From Devosia elaeis (GTDB taxonomy: Bacteria > Pseudomonadota > Alphaproteobacteria > Rhizobiales > Devosiaceae), in NCBI RefSeq assembly GCF_001650025.1, contig NZ_LVVY01000086.1, forward strand, positions 153,063-217,062: a stretch of 64,000 nucleotides of DNA, in the 5' to 3' direction. The notes below the pieces were generated by a model. It was given only the letters and a program-made list of their open reading frames with translations, was not told the origin of the DNA and searched no databases. Below are positions 7,440-15,775 of this stretch, piece after piece. Made by a program: the position numbers and the translations under genes. The number at the start of each line of letters is the position of its first letter. Position 1 is the stretch's first letter.

Positions 7440-9689
7440 ATGTGGCATTCTGATACCACAAACGCCCATGATGGGCAAGGCGATTCCGTGAGCCTGACCA
7501 GCCTCGCAGACCTACCGATCTGGGTCTACTGGAAGCAGGTCATGCGCAATGGTAACGCGACAAAGGTTCCGCGTGACCCGAACAATCGCGGTCACGACGC
7601 CAAGTCTGACGACCCGGCCACATGGGCCGTACGATCCAAAGCAGAGATCGGGGCAAAGATCGTCGCCAAGAAGGGCAAGGGTGGCGTCGGCGTCATGTTT
7701 GCCGACCTTGGTGACGGAACGTCCCTAATCGGCATAGACCTTGACGCCTGCCTCTCGAAAACCGGCGTGTTGGCACCGCACGCCGCAGAGATCGTGCAGC
7801 GCTTTGCGACCGCATACCCCGAAATCTCGCCGAGCGGCAACGGTGTGAAGCTCTATTTTCGCATCCGCACCGTGCACATGCCGATAGTGCGTAAGGCGCT
7901 TGGCCGGACGCAGGACGGCAAGACGGCGCACGGCAAATCGTGGTCGCCCGGCAAAGGCAAGGAAGTCGCCCTGCACCTTTCTAATCGCTATTTCGCCGTG
8001 ACCGGTATCGGCTACGGGCAAGACGCCAACATCTGCGAACTTGTCGCGACCAACGACGACCTTGGCGTGATTGGCCTCGCGCCGCTGTTGTGGCTCATAT
8101 TCGAGGGCGGGCCGGACTGGAAACGTGGAAAACCGGCCGAACGTGACAAGTCCGGTTCCGGCGCACTTTTCCGACTCGCTGGCTACATCAAGCGGGCGGG
8201 CGGCACGCGCGAGGATTTCGAGGAAGCGATTCCCGATGACGACGCGGCATCTGCCCATGTTGCCAAAGAGGGCGACCGGGCGATTAATCGCGCATGGGAG
8301 AAACAGCCCGAACCTGCCGAGAAGGACTCGACGCTCGACGGTTTCGAGTTGAACGAAGATGGCGTGATCCGCGCGTTTACCGCCAGCCATGCCGACGAAC
8401 TGAAGTTCGATCACGACGCAGGAAAATGGTTCCAATACGACGGGAACTGCTGGCGGCGCGACAACACCAAGCTCGCCCACCACTTCGCCCGCGAATCGTC
8501 GCTGGCAATGGCGGAAGGAGAGGAAGACGGCGCGCTTGTCAGAGCGTTGAAGCGCGTCCCCACATGGGAGGCGGTGGAGCGCGGCGCTAGGACTGTTCGC
8601 GAATTTTCCGTCACGTCCGACGTGTGGAATCTTGGCAAGATGCTTCTCGGCACGCCCGGAGGAACTGTCGAGCTTGTGACTGGCGAGCTTCGGCCGGGCC
8701 GACCGGAGGATTTTATCTCCAAGGTGACAGCGGTCGCGCCGATTCCGCTCGACAAGTTCAAGCCTGAGCGCGATTGCCCCCGTTGGTTGAAATTCCTCGA
8801 CGAAGCACTGGCCGGCGACGCTGGGGCGATCCGATTGTTTCAGCAATGGGGCGGCTACAGCCTTACCGGCGAGATCAAGGAACATGCGCTGTTGTTTCCG
8901 TATGGTCCGGGCGGTTCCGGCAAGAGCACGGCCGTAGAGACAATCGGCAAGCTCTTGGGTGAGTACGGCACGCCAGTCGCCATGGAAGTTCTCACCGCCT
9001 CGAAATATGACCGCCATCCGACCGAGATCGCCGCGCTTCGTGGCGCGCGTATGGTTTGGGCATCGGAGACAGAGAAGGGGCGCGCGTGGGCCGAAAACCG
9101 GATCAAGCTCCTGACCGGCGGCGACACTCTTAAGGCGCGCTTCATGCGGCAAGACGAGTTCACGTTCCTGCCCGAGTTCAAGCTCACCGTGTTCGGCAAT
9201 AACCGGCCCGCCCTGAGGGACGTTGACGGTGCGGTCAAGCGCCGCTTCATCATCTTGCCGTTCGATCATCCGCCCGAGCAAAAGGATACCGACTTGCCAG
9301 AGAAGTTGAAGGTGGAATGGCCGGGAATCCTGTCGTGGTTGATCGTGGGTTGTCTCGACTGGCAGGAAAACGGTTTGGTCCGCCCTGCCGTCGTGGAAGA
9401 AGCCACCAACGCCTATTTCGACGAACAGGATACGTTCAAGCAGTGGATGGAGGACTGTTGCGAGGTCGGCCCACAGTTCGCAGACACGACTGAAGAGCTT
9501 TGGCGGTCATGGCAGAGCTACGCTCACGGCCTTGGTGAAGACCCCGGAAGCAAGATGCGCACCTTCCCAGAGACGCTTTCTCAACGTGGATTCGTTTCGG
9601 CCAAGAAGGTCGGCCCGACCCGCAACCGTGGCTTCAAGGGCTTGCGCGTGCGCGCCGATGCGAAAGGTGACGACGAGCGATTTATCTAA
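7440..9689 (+). CDS. Primase-helicase, phage/plasmid P4 type
   Basis: A 749-residue replication protein. Residues about 20-190 form a primase-polymerase-like domain: D-L-P-I-W-V-Y-W, the metal-binding D-L-D of I-G-I-D-L-D at about 100-102, and S-P-S-G-N-G-V-K-L-Y-F. The C-terminal half is a D5-type superfamily 3 helicase with Walker A G-P-G-G-S-G-K-S-T at about 489-497 and the Walker B region R-G-A-R-M-V-W-A-S-E. I preferred the ATG at 7440 over an in-frame GTG at 7365. The GTG is buried in a hairpin stem, and the ATG has AGAGGA nearby. It should replicate the excised island. Confidence 0.9.
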   Translation: MWHSDTTNAHDGQGDSVSLTSLADLPIWVYWKQVMRNGNATKVPRDPNNRGHDAKSDDPATWAVRSKAEIGAKIVAKKGKGGVGVMFADLGDGTSLIGIDLDACLSKTGVLAPHAAEIVQRFATAYPEISPSGNGVKLYFRIRTVHMPIVRKALGRTQDGKTAHGKSWSPGKGKEVALHLSNRYFAVTGIGYGQDANICELVATNDDLGVIGLAPLLWLIFEGGPDWKRGKPAERDKSGSGALFRLAGYIKRAGGTREDFEEAIPDDDAASAHVAKEGDRAINRAWEKQPEPAEKDSTLDGFELNEDGVIRAFTASHADELKFDHDAGKWFQYDGNCWRRDNTKLAHHFARESSLAMAEGEEDGALVRALKRVPTWEAVERGARTVREFSVTSDVWNLGKMLLGTPGGTVELVTGELRPGRPEDFISKVTAVAPIPLDKFKPERDCPRWLKFLDEALAGDAGAIRLFQQWGGYSLTGEIKEHALLFPYGPGGSGKSTAVETIGKLLGEYGTPVAMEVLTASKYDRHPTEIAALRGARMVWASETEKGRAWAENRIKLLTGGDTLKARFMRQDEFTFLPEFKLTVFGNNRPALRDVDGAVKRRFIILPFDHPPEQKDTDLPEKLKVEWPGILSWLIVGCLDWQENGLVRPAVVEEATNAYFDEQDTFKQWMEDCCEVGPQFADTTEELWRSWQSYAHGLGEDPGSKMRTFPETLSQRGFVSAKKVGPTRNRGFKGLRVRADAKGDDERFI

Positions 9690-9710
9690 CCCATTGATTT
9701 TGCGTTGTTT

Positions 9711-9798
9711 GGGACAAGTGGGGCATGTCTTCCGATTTTATCGCCTTACGCGCGCGCGCATGTAGCGCTCTATGCGGAGCACATGCCCCACTTGTCCC
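9711..9798. repeat. 18-bp perfect inverted repeat, candidate replication origin
   Basis: GGGACAAGTGGGGCATGT at 9711-9728 faces its exact reverse complement at 9781-9798, with a 52-bp spacer rich in alternating CG and AT. It is in the 262-bp gap between the convergent primase and res genes. Neither arm has a T-run, so a terminator is unlikely. Location next to the replication protein favours an origin or a binding site for the primase-helicase. This is inferred. Confidence 0.5.
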
Positions 9799-9951
9799 GC
9801 AACCGGGAGTTGGCGACCAGAAAAATGAGATGATGATTTGCGGACAAGCAGGAAAATTGTCCTATACCGGGGCTCAGCGCTGGCCCCGGTATGACGCCCC
9901 ACCCGTAAGGTAGCTAAGCGACCCTGTTGTCCGTTGACGACCGGCGGTTGC

Positions 9952-12603
9952 CTACCCACTGATAGCGCGGTCGATGCGGGTGAACTCCTTGTTCTCTATC
10001 ATCAAGAACAGGCAACGGCCGTTCGAACGGTCCGCCCATAGATCGCCCACGAGCCGCTTTTCCTTGGCGTCGGCGGCGGTCGAGATATAGCCGCCCTTGT
10101 ATTCGACCACGAGCACGCGGCCATCGTTCAACAGCGCCACGAAATCCGGATAGAACTTGTCGGACGCCGTTTGCAGCCAGAAGGAATGCGGCTGCCGAGC
10201 GGTGTTGCGCACCCATGCCTTCACGTCCCTATGGCGTTCCAGATAGACGGCGCATTCATATTCCTCGCCGCTCGTTTCCATGTCGCCGATGACGCGGAAC
10301 AGGTGCTTCCGAAAATCGGTGCCGCCCCGGTAAGGCGAATTGTAGCCGTAGCGGCTTTCGTCGAACACGAGTTCGACATCGGCGCTCGTCTCGAAATCGA
10401 GGCCGCTTTGCGGGATAAGCGCGCGCTCGAATGCCGTCGCCTCGCGCGTGTCGCGGTGCTTGGCGATGACCTTCACGAGCGCTTCCACGAGCCGGAACTT
10501 GGCGCGCGCCAGCCCTTCGATGCCGAGGCCGAACTTGGCGTCAATCACGTCCAGCGCCTTGGCGATGAACAGGGTCGATGAAACGCGGGTGATATCGCGG
10601 CGCGACGAAAACGGCAGTCGCCGGTCGAGCCAATTCACGAGCGCATTCTTGGTCCAGCCCTTCTCCTGTAGGGCGAGCGCCAATTGCTCGTGCAGGTCGG
10701 TGACGAAGGCCAGCGTTACGTGACCGCCCGTGTCCACGTCCACATGGGCTTCATCGGCCCCCGGTTTCGGTGGCGCGAAGAAGTCCAGGACGGGAGCCGG
10801 ATCGCTGTCTTCCAGCTTCCACGGGATATCGAGATAATGAGCCCGGTCGAAAAGCTGGAGGCCGGCGGCCGAGCGCACGCCTAATCTCGGAACCGCGAAA
10901 TGCACCGCGTCCTGTTCGACATCGGCGGGCTTCAGCCGCGCGCCGCGCGACCTGTGCACGAGCGCTTCCACCGCCGTCGCGGCGGCTTCGGGCATCGCGA
11001 GCAACAGGGCGGTGCGGTCATAGTCGGTAAGCGCGCCGCGCGCCCGGATCGTGCCCTTTTCGACATCGACCTCGACGCGGCCGCCGGTGGCGTTCTCGAT
11101 ATTCGCCTTGAGCGCTACGGCGTCCGTTCCTTCCGGCATGGGCTCTTCGAAGACGAAAGCCGAGCCGCCTTTTTCCAAGCCCTCGATTGTATCCTGAGCG
11201 ACGCGCACGAGCGCCTTGGCCTCGACCCGCTCGAAACCATTGTTCACGAGCCCGTCGCGAAGCGTATTCGCGGCGTTCTGGAAACTCGTGGTGGTGGCGA
11301 AGGCATAGGCGCGGTTCAATTCCTCGCGCTTCTTTCGCGTGGCGTGCGGCAGGCGAAGCACGCGGCCGAGTAGTTGTTCGACCGCGCGCGGCGATTTCTG
11401 TTCGGCGACCGAACACAGGACATAGGCGAAGGAGCAATCCCACCCCTCGCGAAGCGCCTGTTGCGTGATGATGAAGCGGATTTTGCAATCCCGGTCGAAC
11501 AGATCCACGCCGTCAATTTCGCGCGCGTCGCCGGTGGCAATCGCGATATGCTCTTCCGGCACCCGGAAATCTTCCATCAACAGCTTCTTGACCTCTTCGG
11601 CATGAAGGGTCGGCCTGTCCTTCGATCTTTGCTCAGCCTGCACGAGCATGACCGGCCGCACGAACTCGCCGGTCTCGCCCTCTTCGGCGGTGGCTAGCGA
11701 GACGAGTTCGTCCAGCCACGCGATAGCGTCGCCAATCGTGTCCTTCGGTTCCGGCCGCCCGCGCAGGATGACCGGCAGCTTTATCATGTCGGCGGCCTTG
11801 AGTTCGGCGGCCGAGACATGGTGCAGCACGTTGGAAGCGTAGATGCCTTTCGTCGGATTGGCTTCGTCGGGCGTCACCGGCGTTGCCGTGAACTCGACAA
11901 TGAGCGAGGGGCTGAGACGGGCGAGCGTATCGAAAGAAAGGTTCGTCCGCGCATTGTGGGCTTCATCGACGATCACCATCGGCCGGCGTAGCCGCAGCAC
12001 GTTGGCGAGCGACGGCAGCGGGTCGCCGGACGGGCCGGTTTCGAGCTTATCGCGCAAGCCGTCGGCGAGGCCGCTGAAATGGTCCATGAGTTCGCCGTTG
12101 GCCTCATAGACCTTGCGGCCTTCGGTCTCTTCCACGCGGAAGGCTTGGATCGTAGACACGATCACCACCGCACCGCCGTCATAGTCGGCCCGCTTGGCGT
12201 AGAGCGCATCGGTGATGCCCATGATCCGGACATTCTCGCCGAACCGCTCGGCAAGCGCCCGGCGGTTCGGATGCGCACGGTCCTGCAATGTCGCAAGCGT
12301 TTGGTCGCGGATCGTCTGCGACGGCACGAGCCATAGGACCGTTGGTGCATCGGTGCGTAGGAAGCTGTCGGCCGCGACCTCCACCGAATGTGCGGCGAGG
12401 ATTGTCTTGCCGCCCCCGGTCGGTATGCGCAGGCACACATATGGCAGGCCCGGAAGGTTTGGCGGTGGCGTAAACGGCCGCTTGGTGACGGCGTAGAAGG
12501 CCGTGTCGGCGTCGTTTAGCTCCACCGCCTTTTCGAGAAATCGCCGCAGGCTGGCGAGTGTCTGGACCTGATAGTCCTTGAGCTTGAAGAGGGGCAGGCT
12601 CAT
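9952..12603 (-). CDS. res: Type III restriction enzyme, Res subunit
   Basis: An 883-residue DEAD/DEAH helicase-nuclease that cleaves DNA after ATP-driven motion from unmodified sites, in complex with Mod. Visible motifs: Walker A P-T-G-G-G-K-T at about 61-67, the DEAH box V-I-V-D-E-A-H-N-A near 215, F-T-A-T-P, and motif VI Q-L-L-G-R-V-L-R-L-P near 420. A C-terminal PD-(D/E)XK nuclease (Y-P-D-F-V-A-L, then V-V-E-Y-K-G-G) lies near 830-850. All parts look intact. Its start overlaps the rhuM stop by 4 bases, so mod-rhuM-res is one operon read from 15403 leftward. Size is slightly below the classical EcoP1I Res. Confidence 0.93.
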   Translation of the reverse strand: MSLPLFKLKDYQVQTLASLRRFLEKAVELNDADTAFYAVTKRPFTPPPNLPGLPYVCLRIPTGGGKTILAAHSVEVAADSFLRTDAPTVLWLVPSQTIRDQTLATLQDRAHPNRRALAERFGENVRIMGITDALYAKRADYDGGAVVIVSTIQAFRVEETEGRKVYEANGELMDHFSGLADGLRDKLETGPSGDPLPSLANVLRLRRPMVIVDEAHNARTNLSFDTLARLSPSLIVEFTATPVTPDEANPTKGIYASNVLHHVSAAELKAADMIKLPVILRGRPEPKDTIGDAIAWLDELVSLATAEEGETGEFVRPVMLVQAEQRSKDRPTLHAEEVKKLLMEDFRVPEEHIAIATGDAREIDGVDLFDRDCKIRFIITQQALREGWDCSFAYVLCSVAEQKSPRAVEQLLGRVLRLPHATRKKREELNRAYAFATTTSFQNAANTLRDGLVNNGFERVEAKALVRVAQDTIEGLEKGGSAFVFEEPMPEGTDAVALKANIENATGGRVEVDVEKGTIRARGALTDYDRTALLLAMPEAAATAVEALVHRSRGARLKPADVEQDAVHFAVPRLGVRSAAGLQLFDRAHYLDIPWKLEDSDPAPVLDFFAPPKPGADEAHVDVDTGGHVTLAFVTDLHEQLALALQEKGWTKNALVNWLDRRLPFSSRRDITRVSSTLFIAKALDVIDAKFGLGIEGLARAKFRLVEALVKVIAKHRDTREATAFERALIPQSGLDFETSADVELVFDESRYGYNSPYRGGTDFRKHLFRVIGDMETSGEEYECAVYLERHRDVKAWVRNTARQPHSFWLQTASDKFYPDFVALLNDGRVLVVEYKGGYISTAADAKEKRLVGDLWADRSNGRCLFLMIENKEFTRIDRAISG

Positions 12604-13664
12604 TCCTCGCCCTCCTTCCGCTTCCGTGGTCGGCTAGATTTGGCCTTCTCTATCGCTCGTGTAGCCTCGCGCTCGAAATCGCTTTCGAAGGCGCGATCTT
12701 GAATCGGCCGGTAAACATCATATTCCTTCTCTGCCAAGGCTTTCGCGACCGCATGGGAAACCCGCCCGGCGTCCTTCAGGATTTCGTACTCATTGAAAGT
12801 GAGAAAGGCGTCGAGCTTGCCGACCCAATCGGTCATGCGCATGGGAATCTGCCGCGCCGCTTGGTTCTCGGCATAGTCGAGATACATGGAGACGACGCGC
12901 TCCAACGCCTTCATCTCTTCCTCGCGCATGTAGTTCTTAGCGATGGAAACGTCCGATTTCAGGATTTTGCCGTCGGGCGCGTTCTTCCATGTCTGAAGCC
13001 CCATGTTCGGTTTCGAGGCGTCGGCGCGATCCTTGATAATTTCGGCCGCCGTCTGGCCGGTGATCGCCCAATGCAGCTTGTTCTGCACGGTTCTGAAAAA
13101 GGTTTGTGTGACTTCCGCGTCCTTGCTGTAGTCGATGCTGCACTGTTCGTAGATATCGGTGATCTTGAGGTAGAACCGGCGCTCGCTCGCCCGAATCTCG
13201 CGGATGCGTTCAAGGAGTTCGTCGAAATAGTCCTTGCCAAGCCGCCGATTGAGTTTCAGCCGTTCGTCGTCGAGCGCGAAGCCCTTGACAATGTATTCCC
13301 GCAGGACCGATGTGGCCCATATTCGGAATTGCGTCGCCTGCCGGCTATTGACGCGGTAGCCGACGGCAATGATGGCGTCGAGATTGTAGAACTCGACTTC
13401 GCGAGCCACCTCGCGGCTGCCTTCAGTTTGAACTGTTAGAAATTTTCGAACCGTTCGCTCCCGCACCAGTTCGCCGGACTCAAAAATCTCCTTCAGGTGA
13501 TAGCTGATTGTCGGGACCGTCACCTCAAAGAGTTCGCCCATGCGCTTTTGCGTGAGCCAGAAACTGTCGTCCTCGAACAGCACCTCGACCCGGATATCGC
13601 CTTCCGTGCCGGTATAAAGCAGGATTTCGCCCTCGCGCGGCGTCGGCTTGTCGGCCATGGTCAA
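12600..13664 (-). CDS. RhuM-family protein between mod and res
   Basis: A 354-residue protein of the virulence RhuM family. The N-terminal winged-helix-like part reads S-F-W-L-T-Q-K-R-M-G-E-L-F-E-V-T-V-P-T-I-S-Y-H-L. The conserved centre includes Y-N-L-D-A-I-I-A-V-G-Y-R-V-N-S and T-Q-F-R-I-W-A-T. The C-terminus is strongly basic (S-S-R-P-R-K-R-K-E-G). It overlaps mod by 4 bases upstream and res by 4 downstream, so all three proteins are made from coupled frames. RhuM genes often accompany restriction loci, but their molecular role is unsettled. A DNA-binding regulator or accessory subunit fits the HTH. The start could also be the ATG 6 bases further in. Confidence 0.88.
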   Translation of the reverse strand: MTMADKPTPREGEILLYTGTEGDIRVEVLFEDDSFWLTQKRMGELFEVTVPTISYHLKEIFESGELVRERTVRKFLTVQTEGSREVAREVEFYNLDAIIAVGYRVNSRQATQFRIWATSVLREYIVKGFALDDERLKLNRRLGKDYFDELLERIREIRASERRFYLKITDIYEQCSIDYSKDAEVTQTFFRTVQNKLHWAITGQTAAEIIKDRADASKPNMGLQTWKNAPDGKILKSDVSIAKNYMREEEMKALERVVSMYLDYAENQAARQIPMRMTDWVGKLDAFLTFNEYEILKDAGRVSHAVAKALAEKEYDVYRPIQDRAFESDFEREATRAIEKAKSSRPRKRKEGEE

Positions 13665-15403
13665 AGCCCCTCTATCTGATAGGGGATTTGCTTGAAGGTG
13701 ACGCCGTGGCGCGAAAGCCGGTCATCGGGCACGGTGCAACCTTCGGCATAGACCACCCGCGCGCCCGCGAAATCAGGCTCAGGCATGGGCAGGCTGTCCA
13801 GCATGGCGGCTGTTAGCACGTTGCCGGCATTAGCGCTGGCGACGCCGATGGCGTCCGCCGAGTGCAACAGATAGATCGCCCGGCCCTGAAACGTGCCGAT
13901 CAACGGCGAGGAACCATCGGCCCGGCGCGGGATGGGCGAGCCCGTCTCACAGAAGAAGACGTGGGCGGCGAGATCGGGATAGGTGACGGCCGGGCTTACA
14001 TTGCCGTCGGCGTCAAACAGCGGTTCGCCGAGCGTGCAGAAGCGAAAGCCACCGCCTAGCGGCGGAATGCTTGTTTTGCTCCCGTTCCGACCGGTCCTCT
14101 CGTATCCTTCGACCGCCTTCTTCAGTCTCTTGGCGGTAATATCGGATGCAATCCCGGCATCCATCTCGACAACGACAAACCGACGATCACTAGAGTCCTT
14201 ACTATTTTGATCCAGAACGGAGTGCCCTGTTGTGCCCGAGCCTGCAAATGCATCCATGACAATGTCATCACCACTGGTGACAAAAGATATTAGCTCCGAA
14301 ATTAGTTCAATTGGCTTCGGATTATTGAATGTCCTTTTGGCATCAGGAAACATTGAACGAAGTTCGTTCGCTCCTCTCCTGCCATCCAGCTCATAGATAC
14401 TTGGAAGTTTAGACTTATATTCATTTATATAAAGCTTTAGCTCAATAATTTTGTTTTCGTCTTTTCCGTAGATTATGCGATCTTTCGCTTTCAACTCCAA
14501 GAATGTTTCTTCTGGAAATCTGTACCCCATTAAGGGCATCTTGCATGGCTTTCCGGTCCGTGGGTGCGGGATATCGTAAAAATATCCCTCTTTGCCGGGG
14601 TTGTGGACGCTGCGGCTCCCGGTGAAGACACCATCTGTGTCTATCTCGTCGTACTCCTGAAACGGCCAAAGATAGGGCTTATTCTCTCGAAACCAGTCCG
14701 AATAGGCCGACTTCAGCCCAAGCAAATCGCCTTCATGCTCTGCGATTAATTGCGCAGCTTTCTCCTGAATTTTTTCACGAACCGGAGAAGCACTGGATTT
14801 CCATTCCTTCGGAAGCTTCGTTTTGTCGCGAGCGAAGCACACTATATATTCGTGCTCAATCGAGATGTTGGTCGGATTGTTATCCGTCGCATTTTTCCAG
14901 ACGATAGTTCCAACCCAGTTCCGACCATTTAAGATTTCATCACATAGCATAATGAGAGCATGAAGTTCGTTGTCATCAATGCTGATGAAAATCACGCCAT
15001 CTCCGGTTAAGAACTCCTTCAGCAACCGCAGGCGCGGATACATCATGCAAAGCCACTTGTCGTGGCGTGACAGGTCTTCGGCTTCCTTGCCCACCACAGA
15101 GCCGAGCCACGCCTTGATTTCCGGCGAGTTCACGTTGTCGTTGTAGACCCACCCCTCATTGCCCGTGTTGTACGGCGGGTCGATGTAGATGCACTTCACC
15201 TTACCCGCGTAATACGGCAACAGCGCCTTTAGCGCTTCAAGGTTATCCCCCTGCACGAGAAGGTTGCCCGCGTCCGGGTCGCCGACGCTCTTGTCCTTGT
15301 CGCAATGGATCAACCGATAGGACACATCGCGGTGATGATTCACCACGGCCTTCTTGCCGATCCAGTCCAGTGTTGGCATGTGTAGCGCCCCCGAGTCTTC
15401 CAT
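13661..15403 (-). CDS. mod: Type III DNA methyltransferase, Mod subunit
   Basis: A 580-residue adenine-specific methyltransferase that methylates one strand of an asymmetric site and gives the type III complex its specificity. The catalytic motif D-P-P-Y is at 75-78 and the SAM motif F-A-G-S-G at 386-390. DPPY before FxGxG is the beta-class order typical of Mod. The target-recognition region lies between them, about residues 140-380, and is conspicuously AT-rich in DNA compared with its surroundings. Start choice is between ATG 15403 and ATG 15379 (M-P-T-L-D-W-I-G-K-K), and neither has a strong ribosome site. It is the first gene of the operon. Confidence 0.92.
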   Translation of the reverse strand: MEDSGALHMPTLDWIGKKAVVNHHRDVSYRLIHCDKDKSVGDPDAGNLLVQGDNLEALKALLPYYAGKVKCIYIDPPYNTGNEGWVYNDNVNSPEIKAWLGSVVGKEAEDLSRHDKWLCMMYPRLRLLKEFLTGDGVIFISIDDNELHALIMLCDEILNGRNWVGTIVWKNATDNNPTNISIEHEYIVCFARDKTKLPKEWKSSASPVREKIQEKAAQLIAEHEGDLLGLKSAYSDWFRENKPYLWPFQEYDEIDTDGVFTGSRSVHNPGKEGYFYDIPHPRTGKPCKMPLMGYRFPEETFLELKAKDRIIYGKDENKIIELKLYINEYKSKLPSIYELDGRRGANELRSMFPDAKRTFNNPKPIELISELISFVTSGDDIVMDAFAGSGTTGHSVLDQNSKDSSDRRFVVVEMDAGIASDITAKRLKKAVEGYERTGRNGSKTSIPPLGGGFRFCTLGEPLFDADGNVSPAVTYPDLAAHVFFCETGSPIPRRADGSSPLIGTFQGRAIYLLHSADAIGVASANAGNVLTAAMLDSLPMPEPDFAGARVVYAEGCTVPDDRLSRHGVTFKQIPYQIEGL

Positions 15404-15483
15404 CTCATAACCGCCACGGCCTGACCTGACCACAGGCGAATGCCGGGGAAGTGGAAGCTGCCCAACGGGGACGATTTGCTTCG

Positions 15484-15506
15484 CGGTGGCGACTCCGTGG
15501 CGATTC
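15484..15506 (+). repeat. Right-end copy of the island terminal repeat
   Basis: CGGTGGCGACTC followed by CGTGGCGATTC repeats the left-end sequence at 3466-3488 with one mismatch, in the same orientation. It is 68 bp inside the intact tRNA. Paired copies near both att sites are what a tyrosine integrase with arm-type binding would need. Confidence 0.5.
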
Positions 15507-15573
15507 AGCGCGACGTGAGCACTATCGCGCGCAAATCACGCCTTGGCAAGTCTCTGATTTTGCTGAAGAAAAA

Positions 15574-15650
15574 TGGCGCGCCCGAAAGGATTCGAACCTC
15601 TGACCCCCAGATTCGTAGTCTGGTGCTCTATCCAGCTGAGCTACGGGCGC
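15574..15650 (-). tRNA. tRNA-Arg (anticodon ACG)
   Basis: A 77-base cloverleaf with encoded CCA. The acceptor stem GCGCCCG pairs with CGGGCGC. The D-arm reads AGCTCAGCTGGATAGAGC. The anticodon stem CCAGA/TCTGG encloses the loop CTACGAA, giving anticodon ACG, which is normally deaminated to ICG to read CGU, CGC and CGA. The T-loop is TTCGAAT. The 3' half from the anticodon loop onward is duplicated at 3304-3351, marking this gene as the island's insertion site. The gene stays intact because the recombination restores the 3' half. Confidence 0.97.
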
Positions 15651-15775
15651 GCAGGCCGACGATGCGGCGGGCTTGCAGGGAGCGGACTTGAAACCGTCTT
15701 CTCCTGAAGCGCGGCAACCCATACATGGGTGTCGGGACCATTGCAAGCGGCCCGGTGAGATTTTCCGGGGGAAGA

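Larger units (their letters stand above)
3304..15650. mobile_element. Integrative island in tRNA-Arg with type III R-M cargo
   Basis: The element lies between a partial copy of the tRNA-Arg 3' half (3304-3351) and the intact tRNA-Arg gene (15574-15650). It encodes a tyrosine integrase, an AlpA-like excisionase, several small unknown proteins, a primase-helicase with flanking inverted repeats, and mod-rhuM-res. Repeats related to CGGTGGCGACTC sit just inside both ends. There are no virion, lysis, relaxase or type IV secretion genes, so it probably depends on a helper for movement, in the manner of P4-like satellites. The integrase is at the end away from the intact tRNA, which is less common. 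Confidence 0.85.

Noticed and set aside
7725..9281. Long open frame (518 codons) antisense to the primase gene
   Set aside because: It has no ribosome site, is Arg/His-rich as expected of a GC-rich shadow frame, and the opposite strand carries clear primase-helicase motifs.
9711..9798. Bidirectional terminator between primase and res
   Set aside because: The arms are 52 bases apart, no T-tract follows on either strand, and such a wide spacing is unlikely for intrinsic termination.
15717..15730. Palindrome ACCCATACATGGGT upstream of the tRNA
   Set aside because: Short palindromes of this length are expected by chance, and it has no clear relation to a promoter or att site.
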